Source: Evernia prunastri
Lineage: Eukaryota > Ascomycota > Lecanoromycetes > Lecanorales > Parmeliaceae
Direction: 5' to 3'
NCBI GenBank assembly: GCA_003184365.1
Contig: NKYR01000043.1
Coordinates: 124,001-188,000, forward strand
DNA: 64,000 bases
Part shown: positions 44,910 through 54,593 of the stretch, in pieces
How the letters are laid out: every line of letters starts with the position of its first letter
Numbering within the stretch: the first letter of the stretch is position 1
Notes under the pieces: model-generated
Database searches by the model: none
Told to the model about the DNA's origin: nothing
The model's input: the letters and a program-made list of their open reading frames with translations, nothing else
Position numbers and translations under genes: made by a program

Positions 44910-47900
44910 ATGCGTGCCACTGAAGCCCAATCAAGAACGGCGGACGACTTTCAGCGGTCTAATTCAACTACAAATGCCTTCATAGGCGGCACATCAAAGT
45001 CGTGGATGACAGGTCAATCATCCGAGTCCACACGAAATTCATCCACTCCGAAAGTCATTATGTCAAAAACTCTAGATCAAGCAACGTCAAGTCTACGTAG
45101 AGCTGAGTCGGCGCCCAAGGTATACCAAGTCGCGAATAACAGCGAAATGCCTGGTGCAGCATTCGGGCCCGACTCCGACCGTAGCCGCTACTCTGCGCAA
45201 AGGCCTGGGCAGGGAGGGACCAAGGACCGAGAGAGTAGATCATCAACTTCTCTTGCTGCTGGCTCAACTCCGCCAGTCCAATCCCCACCAGCACTAGAAG
45301 GGAATCCATACACCCCACCATCAATTCTGATGAACGTCTCCACCAATGCCGGCAACGTACTACCGTCTCCCAGTCCGAGCGTGGGAGCTCGCAAGAACAG
45401 CATCAACACGGTTGAAATTGAAGACGAAGAACCTCAGCCTCAAGCAGCTGAAGCCCAGTCGGTCGAGGCTCCAGCGGCAACTTTGGAGGAGCTCGTCACA
45501 AGGTGTGGAGGCATGGAGCAGTTGGAGAAACTGCTTAATGATGCTGGAAAGAGTAATTACGGGCCAAGTCAGATAGCTGCTTCAGCAACTGCACCAGAAT
45601 TGTCTGAGGCTAGCGCATCGAGCAGCCCTCGACAAGGAGAGCGGCCTCCTAGCCTTCAGAATCAACCAGGGTCGGCACATGGTCATGATGTTTCAGCTCC
45701 ATCAATCGGCAAAAAACGCACGCAAGAAGTCATGGAAGAGCCCAGGAAGCGACTGCAAAGCCTTTCCAGCTCATCTTCCGAAGAAGTTGAGGCAGTGCCT
45801 TCGGCGACTACAGTGCTGACCGGTCAGAATGATCAGGGTGTTGCACCCGCGGGTCCTCCAGGGATCAATATGCACCAAATGTCATATATCCTAACCCAAC
45901 GAATGCAGCTAATCGCAAACTCGCCAGACCGCGAAGGTAGTAACGTTGAGCGGCCACGTTTAGGATTGCTTCGTCAGGCCTGCGAAAAACACGATCACTT
46001 CTATCTAGTCTTGCATCAACTCTTTTGCTTTAACCACGAAATTCGAAAGTCGAATAGACAAATATCCGGTCTCAACGAAATGCACAGAAAAGGCCTGGAG
46101 GTGGTCACTTTCTTGCTGGTTTCCAATGACCATTTGGTCGAAAGTGCCGTTCAATGGTTTTCACTCTTTCCTCTGCCTTTGGGGCTTTTGCTTAGGGACA
46201 AACCTGAATTTGTATCCGCACATGCCAAAGTACTGAGGTGTCTAGATAAAATGGCAGTATTTTGGGCGGACATGCGTTCTCAATGCAGGAACAGATTGTA
46301 TCCGCCTTTAGTCGACGAGCTGGTCGTGCTTTTCAACGTAGACTCATTTCTGTTCCAGCAGATCATTTTCCGCGCCATCCTTAGGGACATATGGTCTGGT
46401 AAGCCAGCTGACTGCTTTCACATTGCTGAGGAAATATTCAGCAGAGATTACAAAGAAGTTATGAGCCGCTTGTCGATAGGCAGTATACCCGTTGAACTAG
46501 TGAAGCACTACCAACAGGCTGTCATCAAGGACTATCAGCGTGTATTTGGATCCCACTGGCAACATACCACCGGAGGGTCAACGCTGAGTATGGCTCCTCC
46601 ACGGCTGCAAAGGAGCCAGTCTCGTCTAGCGCCAGCAAACGCTTATTCGGACAATCGAAAAATATCCCAGTCTGAGCAAAATAGGAATACTTCATCCCCG
46701 TTGACACTTGATCTACATGCAGCACAGCGCCGCAGCTCATTCGCTGCATCACGTCCAGCGCCCATAGCTCCCCAGGCAGCTCAAGATTGTAGACAGGGCA
46801 ATCTTCAAAGTCGGTCACAAAGTATCGCCTCCAATGCACTCCCTTCTCCACAACTCTACAATTTTACACAGTCACCTGCGACATTACAAGGGTCATTTAG
46901 CCCAGGAACCTCTGTGGATTTCAGCGGCCAATGGAATGGTCAGCAGCACCGGAGGGATCGTCGCACGTCCAGTAGAGCGGGGATTTCACTCGGCGCTCCG
47001 CAAAATCTTCACGACATTACACAATCAACGACACCCATCCAACGCACACCTCATGTGGTACCGTCAAACGCGCCGGAAAACCCTCATATTCACCAACTCC
47101 AGCGGAATCTGGGACTGCAACAACACACTCATAACCGGGTGCCATCTTCGAACATTGCTTTCCCTCCCCCCCGTGCGCAGCCCGAGGTTCGAAGATCACT
47201 TAGCAACCGGGCAAGTGATCCTAGTGTGCCGGCACAAAGTCCCCTTCCATTCATTCAATCCCCTGCTTCTCTCATGTCTCATACGAATCCCACTCCATTC
47301 ATACGCTCATACCCTCCTCTTCCTCCTCTTCCTCCGAATCCCACCGTGTCCGCTCTCCATCAAGCTCACCTTAGAAGCCCGACATTTTCATATTTTGATC
47401 TGAACGAGAATGTAAGCAGCGTGGCAAAGTACTACAGGTTTATTAAGCACATCTTGATGCCTCCTGAAGAGCTTGATAGCAAAAATCGCCATGTGAATTG
47501 GGACTTCAGTGTGAGCAAAGAGCTCACCGATTGGTTTGCGCGTAATGCCCCTGGTTCTCATGGAGCTCCTTCAATCAGGGCGATCGTGCCAGGGTCTCGG
47601 CTTTGCCGCATCCGCTGCATAAGCCTCAAAACCCAAGCTGGGATGCCCACGCAGAGTGAGTGGGCTGTTGCAGACAACATCTGGCCAGGAAGCACCGCCG
47701 TCGTTCTGAACGGGATTGCGCTTGACATTCGGAAGAAGACGCACCACGGAAAAGACCTTCCTATCGATGTGACATCTTATATCAAAGCGGGCCAGAACAA
47801 TCTCTCCACCGCTGTTATCGGCTTCCAACAGGATAGCACCGCCAGATTTGCGATTGGAGTAGAGTTCATTCAGGTCGTCGACGAGCAGAAAATCAAGGAT

Positions 47901-48434
47901 GAAATGAGGATTCTCCCGTTGCTCGAGGCACGCAAGCGCATTCTACATCAGTCGGAGAGTATAGATCCAGACGTCGAAGTCATTCAGTCACAAAAGGTGA
48001 TTGACCTCACCGACCCTTTCACCGCCCGCATCTTTGATACCCCAATGAGAGGAGTCAACTGCCAACACAACCAATGCTTTGACCGTGATACCTTCCTCCA
48101 AACGCGCACCACTAAAGCCCCTAGCGAACCTTGTGGACCAGACGAATTCAGGTGCCCTATCTGTGGCCAAGATGCTCGGCCACAGAGTCTGATGATCGAC
48201 ATGTTCTTCGTGGATGTACGCACGGTGCTCAAAGAGAGAGGTAGACTGGACGCAAAGGCGATCATTGTTCACGATTCTGGAGACTGGGAGATCAAAGAGG
48301 AGGAAGAGGCAACTGGCGAATCTGGGGATGGCACAGGCAGGAGGAGTGCAGGATCCGCGGCAGCAAGGGCTGCCAACCCGTCGCCGGCGAAGCAGAACGT
48401 GCCTCGTGAGGTGATTGAGCTCGACGATGATTGA
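44910..48434 (+). CDS. SP-RING (Siz/PIAS/Zimp-type) SUMO-ligase-like protein, 1174 aa
   Basis: This single-exon protein is expected to promote SUMO conjugation in the nucleus. The C-terminal SP-RING (about 1046-1095) shows GVNCQHNQCFDRDTFLQT, with Cys1051, His1053 and Cys1056, then CPICGQ (Cys1082, Cys1085) and LMIDMFF. Before it, about residues 945-1000, is a PINIT-like beta region (ALDIRKKTHHGKDLPIDVTS, YIKAGQNNLSTAVIGFQQD). Two SUMO-interacting-like motifs flank the RING: VIDLTD at 1030-1035 and VIELDDD as the last seven residues. The first ~900 residues are mostly disordered, with one alpha-rich conserved block at about 325-560 (YILTQRMQLIANSPDREGS, LLRQACEKHDHFYLVLHQLF). No SAP domain is visible. 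The start follows an in-frame stop-containing leader. Confidence 0.92.
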   Translation: MRATEAQSRTADDFQRSNSTTNAFIGGTSKSWMTGQSSESTRNSSTPKVIMSKTLDQATSSLRRAESAPKVYQVANNSEMPGAAFGPDSDRSRYSAQRPGQGGTKDRESRSSTSLAAGSTPPVQSPPALEGNPYTPPSILMNVSTNAGNVLPSPSPSVGARKNSINTVEIEDEEPQPQAAEAQSVEAPAATLEELVTRCGGMEQLEKLLNDAGKSNYGPSQIAASATAPELSEASASSSPRQGERPPSLQNQPGSAHGHDVSAPSIGKKRTQEVMEEPRKRLQSLSSSSSEEVEAVPSATTVLTGQNDQGVAPAGPPGINMHQMSYILTQRMQLIANSPDREGSNVERPRLGLLRQACEKHDHFYLVLHQLFCFNHEIRKSNRQISGLNEMHRKGLEVVTFLLVSNDHLVESAVQWFSLFPLPLGLLLRDKPEFVSAHAKVLRCLDKMAVFWADMRSQCRNRLYPPLVDELVVLFNVDSFLFQQIIFRAILRDIWSGKPADCFHIAEEIFSRDYKEVMSRLSIGSIPVELVKHYQQAVIKDYQRVFGSHWQHTTGGSTLSMAPPRLQRSQSRLAPANAYSDNRKISQSEQNRNTSSPLTLDLHAAQRRSSFAASRPAPIAPQAAQDCRQGNLQSRSQSIASNALPSPQLYNFTQSPATLQGSFSPGTSVDFSGQWNGQQHRRDRRTSSRAGISLGAPQNLHDITQSTTPIQRTPHVVPSNAPENPHIHQLQRNLGLQQHTHNRVPSSNIAFPPPRAQPEVRRSLSNRASDPSVPAQSPLPFIQSPASLMSHTNPTPFIRSYPPLPPLPPNPTVSALHQAHLRSPTFSYFDLNENVSSVAKYYRFIKHILMPPEELDSKNRHVNWDFSVSKELTDWFARNAPGSHGAPSIRAIVPGSRLCRIRCISLKTQAGMPTQSEWAVADNIWPGSTAVVLNGIALDIRKKTHHGKDLPIDVTSYIKAGQNNLSTAVIGFQQDSTARFAIGVEFIQVVDEQKIKDEMRILPLLEARKRILHQSESIDPDVEVIQSQKVIDLTDPFTARIFDTPMRGVNCQHNQCFDRDTFLQTRTTKAPSEPCGPDEFRCPICGQDARPQSLMIDMFFVDVRTVLKERGRLDAKAIIVHDSGDWEIKEEEEATGESGDGTGRRSAGSAAARAANPSPAKQNVPREVIELDDD

Positions 48435-49074
48435 TGAGGAACGACTATACGACATCTCTGTTTATCGGGCTTGCTTTGGCTATTCATGGGGTGAGGTCGA
48501 TTACCCTGTTGCAAGCAAAGCGTCTCGGCTCACCCGCTGCCTTTTGCAGCTTATGTTTCTTTCGTTTGGAGTGTAATAACTAGGTGCAGATAGGAAATGT
48601 CTGAGACATCTTGCGCGTTTCCGCTGTGCCAGCGGTAACAAAGAATGAGACAGGCGCGCTCGGCAAGCTCGACATAATTCGCTCGATCTGCCAGAATTTT
48701 CTCTCTTTCTTTGTTGCTCAGCCCCTTCCTCCACAGCCATTCATCATCTCCGGAAAATATGCCGCGGGAACCGCCCCTGGGATCGGGTAGGCTGCACCAA
48801 TCAACAACTTACTTGTCGCCGCAAACGCTGCACCTGCAGATGCACCATGTGAATGCGGCAATCCTTCAAACAAGGCTCTCTCCAAGGCATCGCAACCTGT
48901 CTTCTTTCACCATTCACTCTGCTTCTTTCATCTGTTGACCAAACCCTTTCAAAACCATGAAATCAACTCTTCCACACATGTCGTCAACTAAATTAAAGAG
49001 ACATCTTCTTTCACAGCTAGAACCCTAAAATCCCCTCCATCAATCCGCCTCCGTCGCTCACATCACATCACATC
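48435..49074. other. Intergenic, no supported gene
   Basis: A frame at 48711-48938 (+) lacks features. 48960-49074 is the likely leader of the next small gene. Confidence 0.45.
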
Positions 49075-49596
49075 ATGTCGCAACACACACAGACGAATCT
49101 CATCAACGTTCCCCCCAAAAGCATGAAATCCTCCCGAAACCTCCTCAACCGCCTCTTCCCCCGATCTCCGCCCTCCACAACCACAACATGGCAGCGCGTC
49201 GATCCCTTTGCCTCCACCAGGCTACCGCACCCCAGGGTAAACAACCATTAATCTAACATACCCAATCTCCATTCCTTCCCTTTCCTTTCCCTCCTTTCCC
49301 CTCTCCCGTCCCCTTCTTCTCTCTCATTCTTCCCATTCCCGACGCCCCGTGACTCTATTTCTTCCCTCTCCCTTCACAGCTAACGCGTCCCCGGAAACCA
49401 GCCTTCCTTCAGAACCGGCCAACGCGTCTACAACAAAGCCCACTACGACGCCGAGTCGAAGTTGCAGCAGCAGTCGTATTGGATCAAAGGCTGGAAATGG
49501 GATCAGGTTTACGCGCGGATGAACTACCTGTTGACGTACACGCCGAACGGACAGGTTTACGGGAGTGAGGCTGAGGGCAGCTTGCTGGCTGCTTAA
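49075..49596 (+). CDS. Hypothetical small protein, 118 aa, two exons
   Basis: I do not recognise this family. Exon 1 (49075-49236, 54 codons) begins MSQHTQTNLINVPPKSMKSS and reads RNLLNRLFPRSPPS. The 165-nt intron (49237-49401) has a GTAAAC donor, a long CT-rich interior, a GCTAAC branch 18 nt before the acceptor, and CCAG. Exon 2 (49402-49596, 65 codons) is clearly protein-like: GQRVYNKAHYDAESKLQQQS, then YWIKGWKWDQVYARMNYLLT and YTPNGQVYG. The Trp/Tyr-rich core and Leu-rich N-terminal stretch suggest a small folded protein, possibly organelle-targeted given the basic, Ser-rich start (inference). Both exons are too short to stand out in simple ORF scans. Confidence 0.7.
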
Positions 49597-49856
49597 CCAC
49601 GTAGCTGAGAAAGGATATTTAGCGCTTGACAGGACGTTGGCTCAGGGCTGTGGGTCATGCACTTGCTGGCTCGGCTGATCAGGTTGAAGGAAAATACGGA
49701 GTCGCGAAATGTCCGAGATCGGAGTTTTGAAAGCGTGCAGAGTTGTAGTAAGCCTTCTCAATGCATAATCAGAGTTGAGAATCGGTAAGCTGTACACGAC
49801 CGACCTCCGGCCCTTTCTCAAACAGCGCGTTCCCTTTTCTCCAATAACGTTCGTAG

Positions 49857-50068
49857 AAATTCAAGGAGACAATACGAGGTCCGGGAAGTCAAGAGATTCC
49901 TGTAGACTTGGAGATGCCTGTTGACAGGAAGAGTCCGATTCATCAGGAGATTCCGAATCATCAGAGGATCCCTGTGAACGAGGAGATTGATGTTGACCAG
50001 GATATTCCTGTTCATCAGGAAGTCTTGCCTTCTGCAGATGCATTCTGCTCTTTACAAGCCTGCTGGGA
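49857..50068 (+). CDS. Possible exon encoding hexapeptide repeats
   Basis: The plus frame following a CGTAG (possible acceptor, AATAAC upstream) is open to a TAA at 50066-50068. It encodes seven tandem six-residue units from 49893 to 50018: EIPVDL, EMPVDR, KSPIHQ, EIPNHQ, RIPVNE, EIDVDQ, DIPVHQ. The 18-bp periodicity with conserved Ile-Pro-Val and variable acidic or His positions suggests selection on protein in this frame. No ATG is found in frame, so an upstream exon would be needed. Antisense frames over the same repeat are also open, and I cannot exclude that the coding strand is the other one. Confidence 0.38.
49893..50018. repeat. 18-bp tandem repeat, 7 copies
   Basis: Seven imperfect 18-bp units, the clearest being GAGATTCCTGTAGACTTG, GAGATTCCGAATCATCAG and GATATTCCTGTTCATCAG. 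The period is a multiple of three, so every frame stays open across it. Confidence 0.8.
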
Positions 50069-50239
50069 AGACTCGTAAAGCTCGAATCAGTACAGGTCTG
50101 TGAAGTTCCGCTGGCCTTCAGATGAAAACTTAGAGTCGCGAAGCGCGGTTTCTTCAGTGGGTGTCGATCCATCCCGGTCGTCAAATGAGGATCCAGTCGT
50201 GTCTTTGAAGCTCTGCTTCATTGACGCATTTGACTCCTC

Positions 50240-50560
50240 AGCGTTCTTCAAATGGTGGCCCAGGTGCATCGCCAGGTGTAGGTCCACTGGGGCTCATAAA
50301 AACATGCCGCTCTTTGAACCATAACCCAGTTGCATCAAATTGTTGACCCAGATGTACCCGGAGCCAAAAAGGGTCTGTCGGCTGGTGTAAACCCAGAGCC
50401 TTCTCTAAATGACGGCCCAAAAATGCTCTCAGGCCCGGGTCGCTCCTTGATTGATTCAAAACCCATGGCGTTCTTCAAAGAATAAGGTAACCCAGATATC
50501 TCGAAATGCGGCCCCGGTTGCATCTCGAGGCGGAGATTGACGCAAGCTTCTGGACGCATT
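50240..50560 (-). repeat. Degenerate long tandem repeat (about 65-95 bp units)
   Basis: Four diverged units can be aligned, each beginning like TTCTTCAAATGGTGGCCCAG: near 50242, 50310, 50401 and 50472. On the minus strand they read like LGRHLEKALGL, LGQQFDATGL, LGHHLKNAEE and PGPHFEISGL, but in different frames, so units have drifted by indels. This looks like the remains of a repeat-coding gene; I could not build a continuous protein. A pyrimidine (CCCT)n tract lies at 50646-50680. Confidence 0.4.
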
Positions 50561-50880
50561 CTGCTCCTCAGTGTAGGGTACGGGAACATTGTGAGGCGCG
50601 GGTCCAATGATAGGTGAAACCGCATGCTGCTCTGGATCTGGTGGTTCCTTCCCTCCCTCTCCCTCCCTCTCCCTCACCTCCTTCTGTCTCATATTCGTTT
50701 CCCTACCTTTTTTTCCTCTCTCTTCAACACTATCCCCCCACTCGTCCTCCTTCTGTTGACTCTCATGGTGAAACTCGGGAACAAAAGATGTTTGGAGATT
50801 TACACAGCGCCGAAAGTCTCCACTAATTCAGGCTGGGTTCTGATATCTAAGGTACCTCCGTACCCATTTAGACTCTAACA

Positions 50881-51091
50881 ACTTGTTGGAATCAGCCAAT
50901 CAATGGCCTGAATTTTGATTACTAATCATTGGCTCTCCGCACTAGCTCTCAGCACATAAATAGCCTCTTGGCTGCAGCATTATTACATAGCACAATCAAG
51001 TCATTACATAGCATGCAATACATACATCTATGCTTAGAGACCACTTAGACCATTATTTCCGAAACAACGCCTTACTTCACTTCGGTATAAG
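50881..51091. other. Intergenic, 3' side of the repeat-protein gene
   Basis: AT-rich with CATTACATAGCA repeated near 50980-51020. No coding signal seen. Confidence 0.4.
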
Positions 51092-52315
51092 TCAAGAATC
51101 GCCTCCTTCTGTATTCTCTCTCACTTCTTCTCTCTGCTCCGTTTCTTTCTCCCTTTCTTTCTCCCTTTCTTTCTCCCTTTCTTTCTCCCTTTCTTTCTCC
51201 CTCTTTTCTCTCCACCTCTGCGCCAGAAGCCTATTCCTGTACCTCCGCACTCTCTCCCTCTGCTCCAAACGCTCCCTAAGCTCCCTCTGCCTCATCTGTA
51301 GCCTTACAAACCCCAATCTCACCACGTTCCCTTGTTGTGGTAGAACCGACCACTTCAACGGCCGCATAATCTCATCTAGCAGACCACTTCTGTTGCTTGA
51401 AAGATCTGCCATTTGTATTGGCATATTATCGTAGACCGCACAATGGAGTTTCATCTCTTCAGGGTCAGGCTCAGGCTGGCAGCGCGAGTGGTCGATCTTT
51501 AAAAGAAATGCGTCACCGCAGATGCGGTGCGGCATGTATCGATTGAGAGGGATATGAGTGGCATCGATCCGGGCAAAGAGGATATAGTAGCCACGTAGGG
51601 GCGGAGGATCGAACTGTGCGTGCAGTATTGGAGACTAAGCGGAAAGTTGAGATTAGCTTTGCTATGATCAAAGGGAGCATATTTTTAGCCGCGAACTATG
51701 TTCGAAAGATCAGAGCTGGATTGGCGTATTACGTACGAAAAGTTGCACAGTCGGATCCGTAGTCTCTGTGTTTGACCACCATGTTCCTAGTAAGGGCAGG
51801 CGATCAGAGCGAGAGTCAGTTTCGATCTGGATCATCAATCGTTCTATGGCGGAGCCGTCACCAGGTATGCGAATACCCCAGACGGATACATGCTCATACG
51901 ACCGAGAAAAGGTCTGAGAAGAAGCCAATTGGGGGGTATCGGGTGTTGGCAGCATTTGAGGTACCTGTGGCGTTCCCGCATGGTCTGGTCCAATTTGAGA
52001 TTGGTATGACATCGTTGCCTGGGCCGGTGGCAATGAAGACGGGTGCGACCTGGCTAGTTGGTCCGATAGCATCGAAAGCGGCCGTGACAATGCTCCCTGG
52101 GTTGGTGGTGACGGGGACGGATAGGACGAAGGTGATTGCTCTGGTAGCGTTTGAAGTGGGTATGACATTGCTCCCGGAGCCGGTGGTATTGGAGACGGAT
52201 ACGACCAAGGTGATTGCTCTGGTAGCGTTGGAAGTGCGTATGACATTGCTCCCTGAGCCCGTGGCGTTGAGGTTGGGGGTGACATTGGGGATTGGCCGGC
52301 CTGCACTCTTTGCAT
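51092..52315 (-). CDS. Repeat-containing protein, 26-aa repeats and EKER tail, at least 373 aa
   Basis: Exons are 52315-51737 and 51634-51092, with a 102-nt intron (GTACGT...TTAG), in frame. Residues 20-115 are tandem 26-residue units (78 bp), e.g. AQGAMSYALPTLPEQSPW then APGAMSYPLQTLPEQSPS, a third degenerate (TQGALSRPLSMLSDQ) and a partial fourth. Residues ~125-330 look folded: FSRSYEHVSVWGIRIPGDGS, LFSPILHAQFDPPPLRGYYI, LFARIDATHIPLNRYMPHRI and MKLHCAVYDNMPIQM. The C-terminus is a charged helix, EKER repeated about five times, encoded by a 12-bp microsatellite. The family is unknown to me. The start may be further upstream: an open Pro/Gln-rich frame (QQTSYVPPIQLGQSPPSNPP) lies at about 52440-52560, cut off by an AT-rich segment. 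Confidence 0.62.
51142..51201. repeat. 12-bp microsatellite TTTCTTTCTCCC x5
   Basis: Five perfect or near-perfect copies of TTTCTTTCTCCC. It lies inside the minus-strand gene and encodes the EKER repeats of its C-terminal helix. Confidence 0.85.
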
Positions 52316-53141
52316 TTTTCAAAGAAAGTATTATTATAATGATGATGCCGGCCTGCAATCTTTATATATTTTTAAAAAAAAAAAAATGAAAATAATGCAA
52401 TATAATTCGGACTTTTTTCGTAAACTCCGAATAATTGAGGGTGGATTTGACGGTGGTGATTGGCCAAGCTGGATTGGAGGTACGTATGACGTTTGCTGAG
52501 TCGGTTGCACTGGAGGAGGGCGCGGCCTTTTTATCTGGGCTGGAACAGGGGTGAGATTTGTGGAAGAGTTTCTGGAGGGGAGTGAGGCTTATAGCGACGA
52601 GCGATTATAATGCTCAATTTTTTTGTGCTGCGCATCGTACCAGTATAAATGGCATTCGATGTCGGCTCGGGCAAGGGTTTTTCCATATGAAAGTATTGAT
52701 GTCGTGAAGCTAATGTGAAAGAACGATTATTATCGCTGTCAAGATCGTATGAATAATTGAAAAGCAACATTTCGAAGAAGACGGACGTAAGTATACAAGG
52801 CCTTAAAGAGAGAGGGAGAAGGCACGACCCTGCAGCACTGTAATTAGCAGGAGCACTTCACGGCTCATACCCCAAAGGTCAAGATCTAGACATCGAGCGT
52901 CTTCTTATCCGCAAGGTTGGCCCGGGAACATAATGCTGAGAGATTTACAAGGAAAGCAGCTTGCCGCCATGGATATTTCTCTAATTGGAATGTAATGCAT
53001 GTCATCTCCCCAATTCAAGCCTGGAAAGTCGAGTCATAAATTGTGTACGCAATGAGGCTGCTCATTTGCAAACTCGGGAGAGCCTGAAAATAACAGGACC
53101 TCCTGGTTTCAATGCGAAATCATTTTACCCAATCGCATGCT
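52316..53141. other. AT-rich insert and gene-poor stretch
   Basis: Contains an A13 run (52375-52387) and two copies of the 11-mer GCCGGCCTGCA (near 52294 and 52348). Open minus-strand frames at 52440-52560 and 52531-52770 may be upstream exons of the repeat-protein gene. No other coding signal. Confidence 0.4.
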
Positions 53142-53864
53142 TTATAAGCTGGCTTGCTTGTAAAGCCAAAGATTGCATGGCTTCAACCTCGAAGTACCTA
53201 TCATTCGGCACCCCTCATAAGCCAGTTTGTTTCTAATGCAATAGAACATCTCGGCTTCCACCAGGAAGCACCTACCAGAATGCATGTTTTCCAAGCCAAT
53301 TGGTCCTGCAATCACAGGCCGCGGATTCATTCCATATGAGGAACAAGCAACGTCACTGACACTTGTAGAGCACAGTATCCATCTGTGGCCGGAAACACAT
53401 AGTCTCTCTAAGCCTTGGTAAAAAACGCACAGGATATTGAGAAGGCCAGCGTAGACGCATAGATTGTTAGGATAGATTTCAGACGGAGCAAAGCCAGGAC
53501 GGAAGAGGGCCCAAAGACAATGGCGGTACCTAACGGTGAGGGACTGCGCGGTAAAAGACGCCCATTCGCAATGGCGAGTAGATGTGTAGGTGGAGGAGAG
53601 AGGCAATTTTGATGCGCCACTCATGAGATTGGAGGATGGCCTGTGAAGCATCAGGAAGTAAGTTTTACAGGTGCTAAATATGAGCATTTGGTGAGAAGCT
53701 TTTGAGATTACCCTGACCAGTCTTGCGGCGAGCATCACAGCGTAGTACACTACTATATTGAGCCAGATCTGATCAGCAGCATCGTCTGCAAAAGCAACTA
53801 GGTCGTCCGACCGAAAATTCCATGTGGCTTCCATAAGCGCAAGGCTCTGACAAGCACTATGCAC
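53142..53864 (-). CDS. Doubtful gene, possible membrane protein
   Basis: A 240-codon frame is open throughout. Its first 50 residues look real: DDLVAFADDAADQIWLNIVV followed by a hydrophobic YYAVMLAARL. After that, a GTCAGG donor and a TTCACAG acceptor allow a switch to a frame reading SHEWRIKIASLLHLHIYSPL. A third frame holds a hydrophobic stretch (LTIYASTLAFSISCAFF). I cannot choose the structure, and no family is recognised. Confidence 0.25.
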   Translation of the reverse strand: MHSACQSLALMEATWNFRSDDLVAFADDAADQIWLNIVVYYAVMLAARLVRVISKASHQMLIFSTCKTYFLMLHRPSSNLMSGASKLPLSSTYTSTRHCEWASFTAQSLTVRYRHCLWALFRPGFAPSEIYPNNLCVYAGLLNILCVFYQGLERLCVSGHRWILCSTSVSDVACSSYGMNPRPVIAGPIGLENMHSGRCFLVEAEMFYCIRNKLAYEGCRMIGTSRLKPCNLWLYKQASL

Positions 53865-54231
53865 TACGCTGTTTTGGTTCGTCCTTGTTGGCTTCTTGCG
53901 TTTTTCTTTTCGAGGTCGTTTTCAACTCTGTAAGCAGTTTCCTTTTCTGGTCCTGCTCCCCGCGTCAGACCAAAGGTCGTTTTATTCTTCAAATCGCCCT
54001 CTTTCGGCTTGCTTATCATCAACAATCTGAAGGTCAAGCTCCGGCCTTGCCAGCCCCGCCTGAAGATGGAGTGGGACAAGGTTATGCAACCAACGGAGTT
54101 TACTGTAAGATACTAAACTTGGGATCGAAAAGTACGAGTGCGGCCATGCGAGCGTAGCCTCTCACATACGAATTCACTATAAACAAATTAGCAAGGTTCG
54201 TGCCTCTTAGGTGGCAGTTTACGTGGTCAAA

Positions 54232-54593
54232 TTACAGAATGTTCGTCGGTACGACGTAATCGAAAGTGACTTCAGAGGAAAGTCTCATATACATGGGATC
54301 GTTTGCGTGTTGCTTGTAGACGAAGGTGCCCAGGTACAAATGCAAATGAGCTGGAACACCTAGAGATATCAATGGTGACATTTGCCCATTTGCAAACTAC
54401 CATGAACCATATCAGACTTTGGCGAGTCGGTCGAATCCTTTTCAGTTTGCCCCGGTAACGATGCTTCGGTTGGAGTAGCACGGGCAAACATTAGGGTCTC
54501 CGTTGTAGACATGCTACAAGATGGCGACGTCTGGCAGCACAGACTCGGACGATCCACGGTCCTCTGGGGGTGACATTGGTGAGTGTCCGCCAT
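54232..54593 (-). CDS. Hypothetical small protein, 106 aa, two exons
   Basis: Exon 1 (54593-54401) begins MADTHQCHPQRTVDRPSLCC and is Ser/Thr/Pro/Cys-rich. A 41-nt intron (GTAGTT...CTCTAG) leads to exon 2 (54359-54232), which reads VPAHLHLYLGTFVYKQHAND, then PMYMRLSSEVTFDYVVPTNI and stops at TAA. Exon 2 has the alternating hydrophobic pattern of beta strands and is the convincing part. I do not recognise the family. Another frame across the intron is also open but less protein-like. Intron length is near the minimum for this genome. Confidence 0.55.

Noticed and set aside
46834..47403. 189-codon plus-strand ORF in another frame
   Set aside because: It lies within the SP-RING gene's disordered region, whose frame is uninterrupted for 1174 codons.
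51772..52389. 205-codon plus-strand ORF with MTLLPEPV repeats
   Set aside because: Shadow of the 78-bp repeat; the minus-strand frame joins across an intron to a folded downstream exon, whereas this one ends in a poly-A run.
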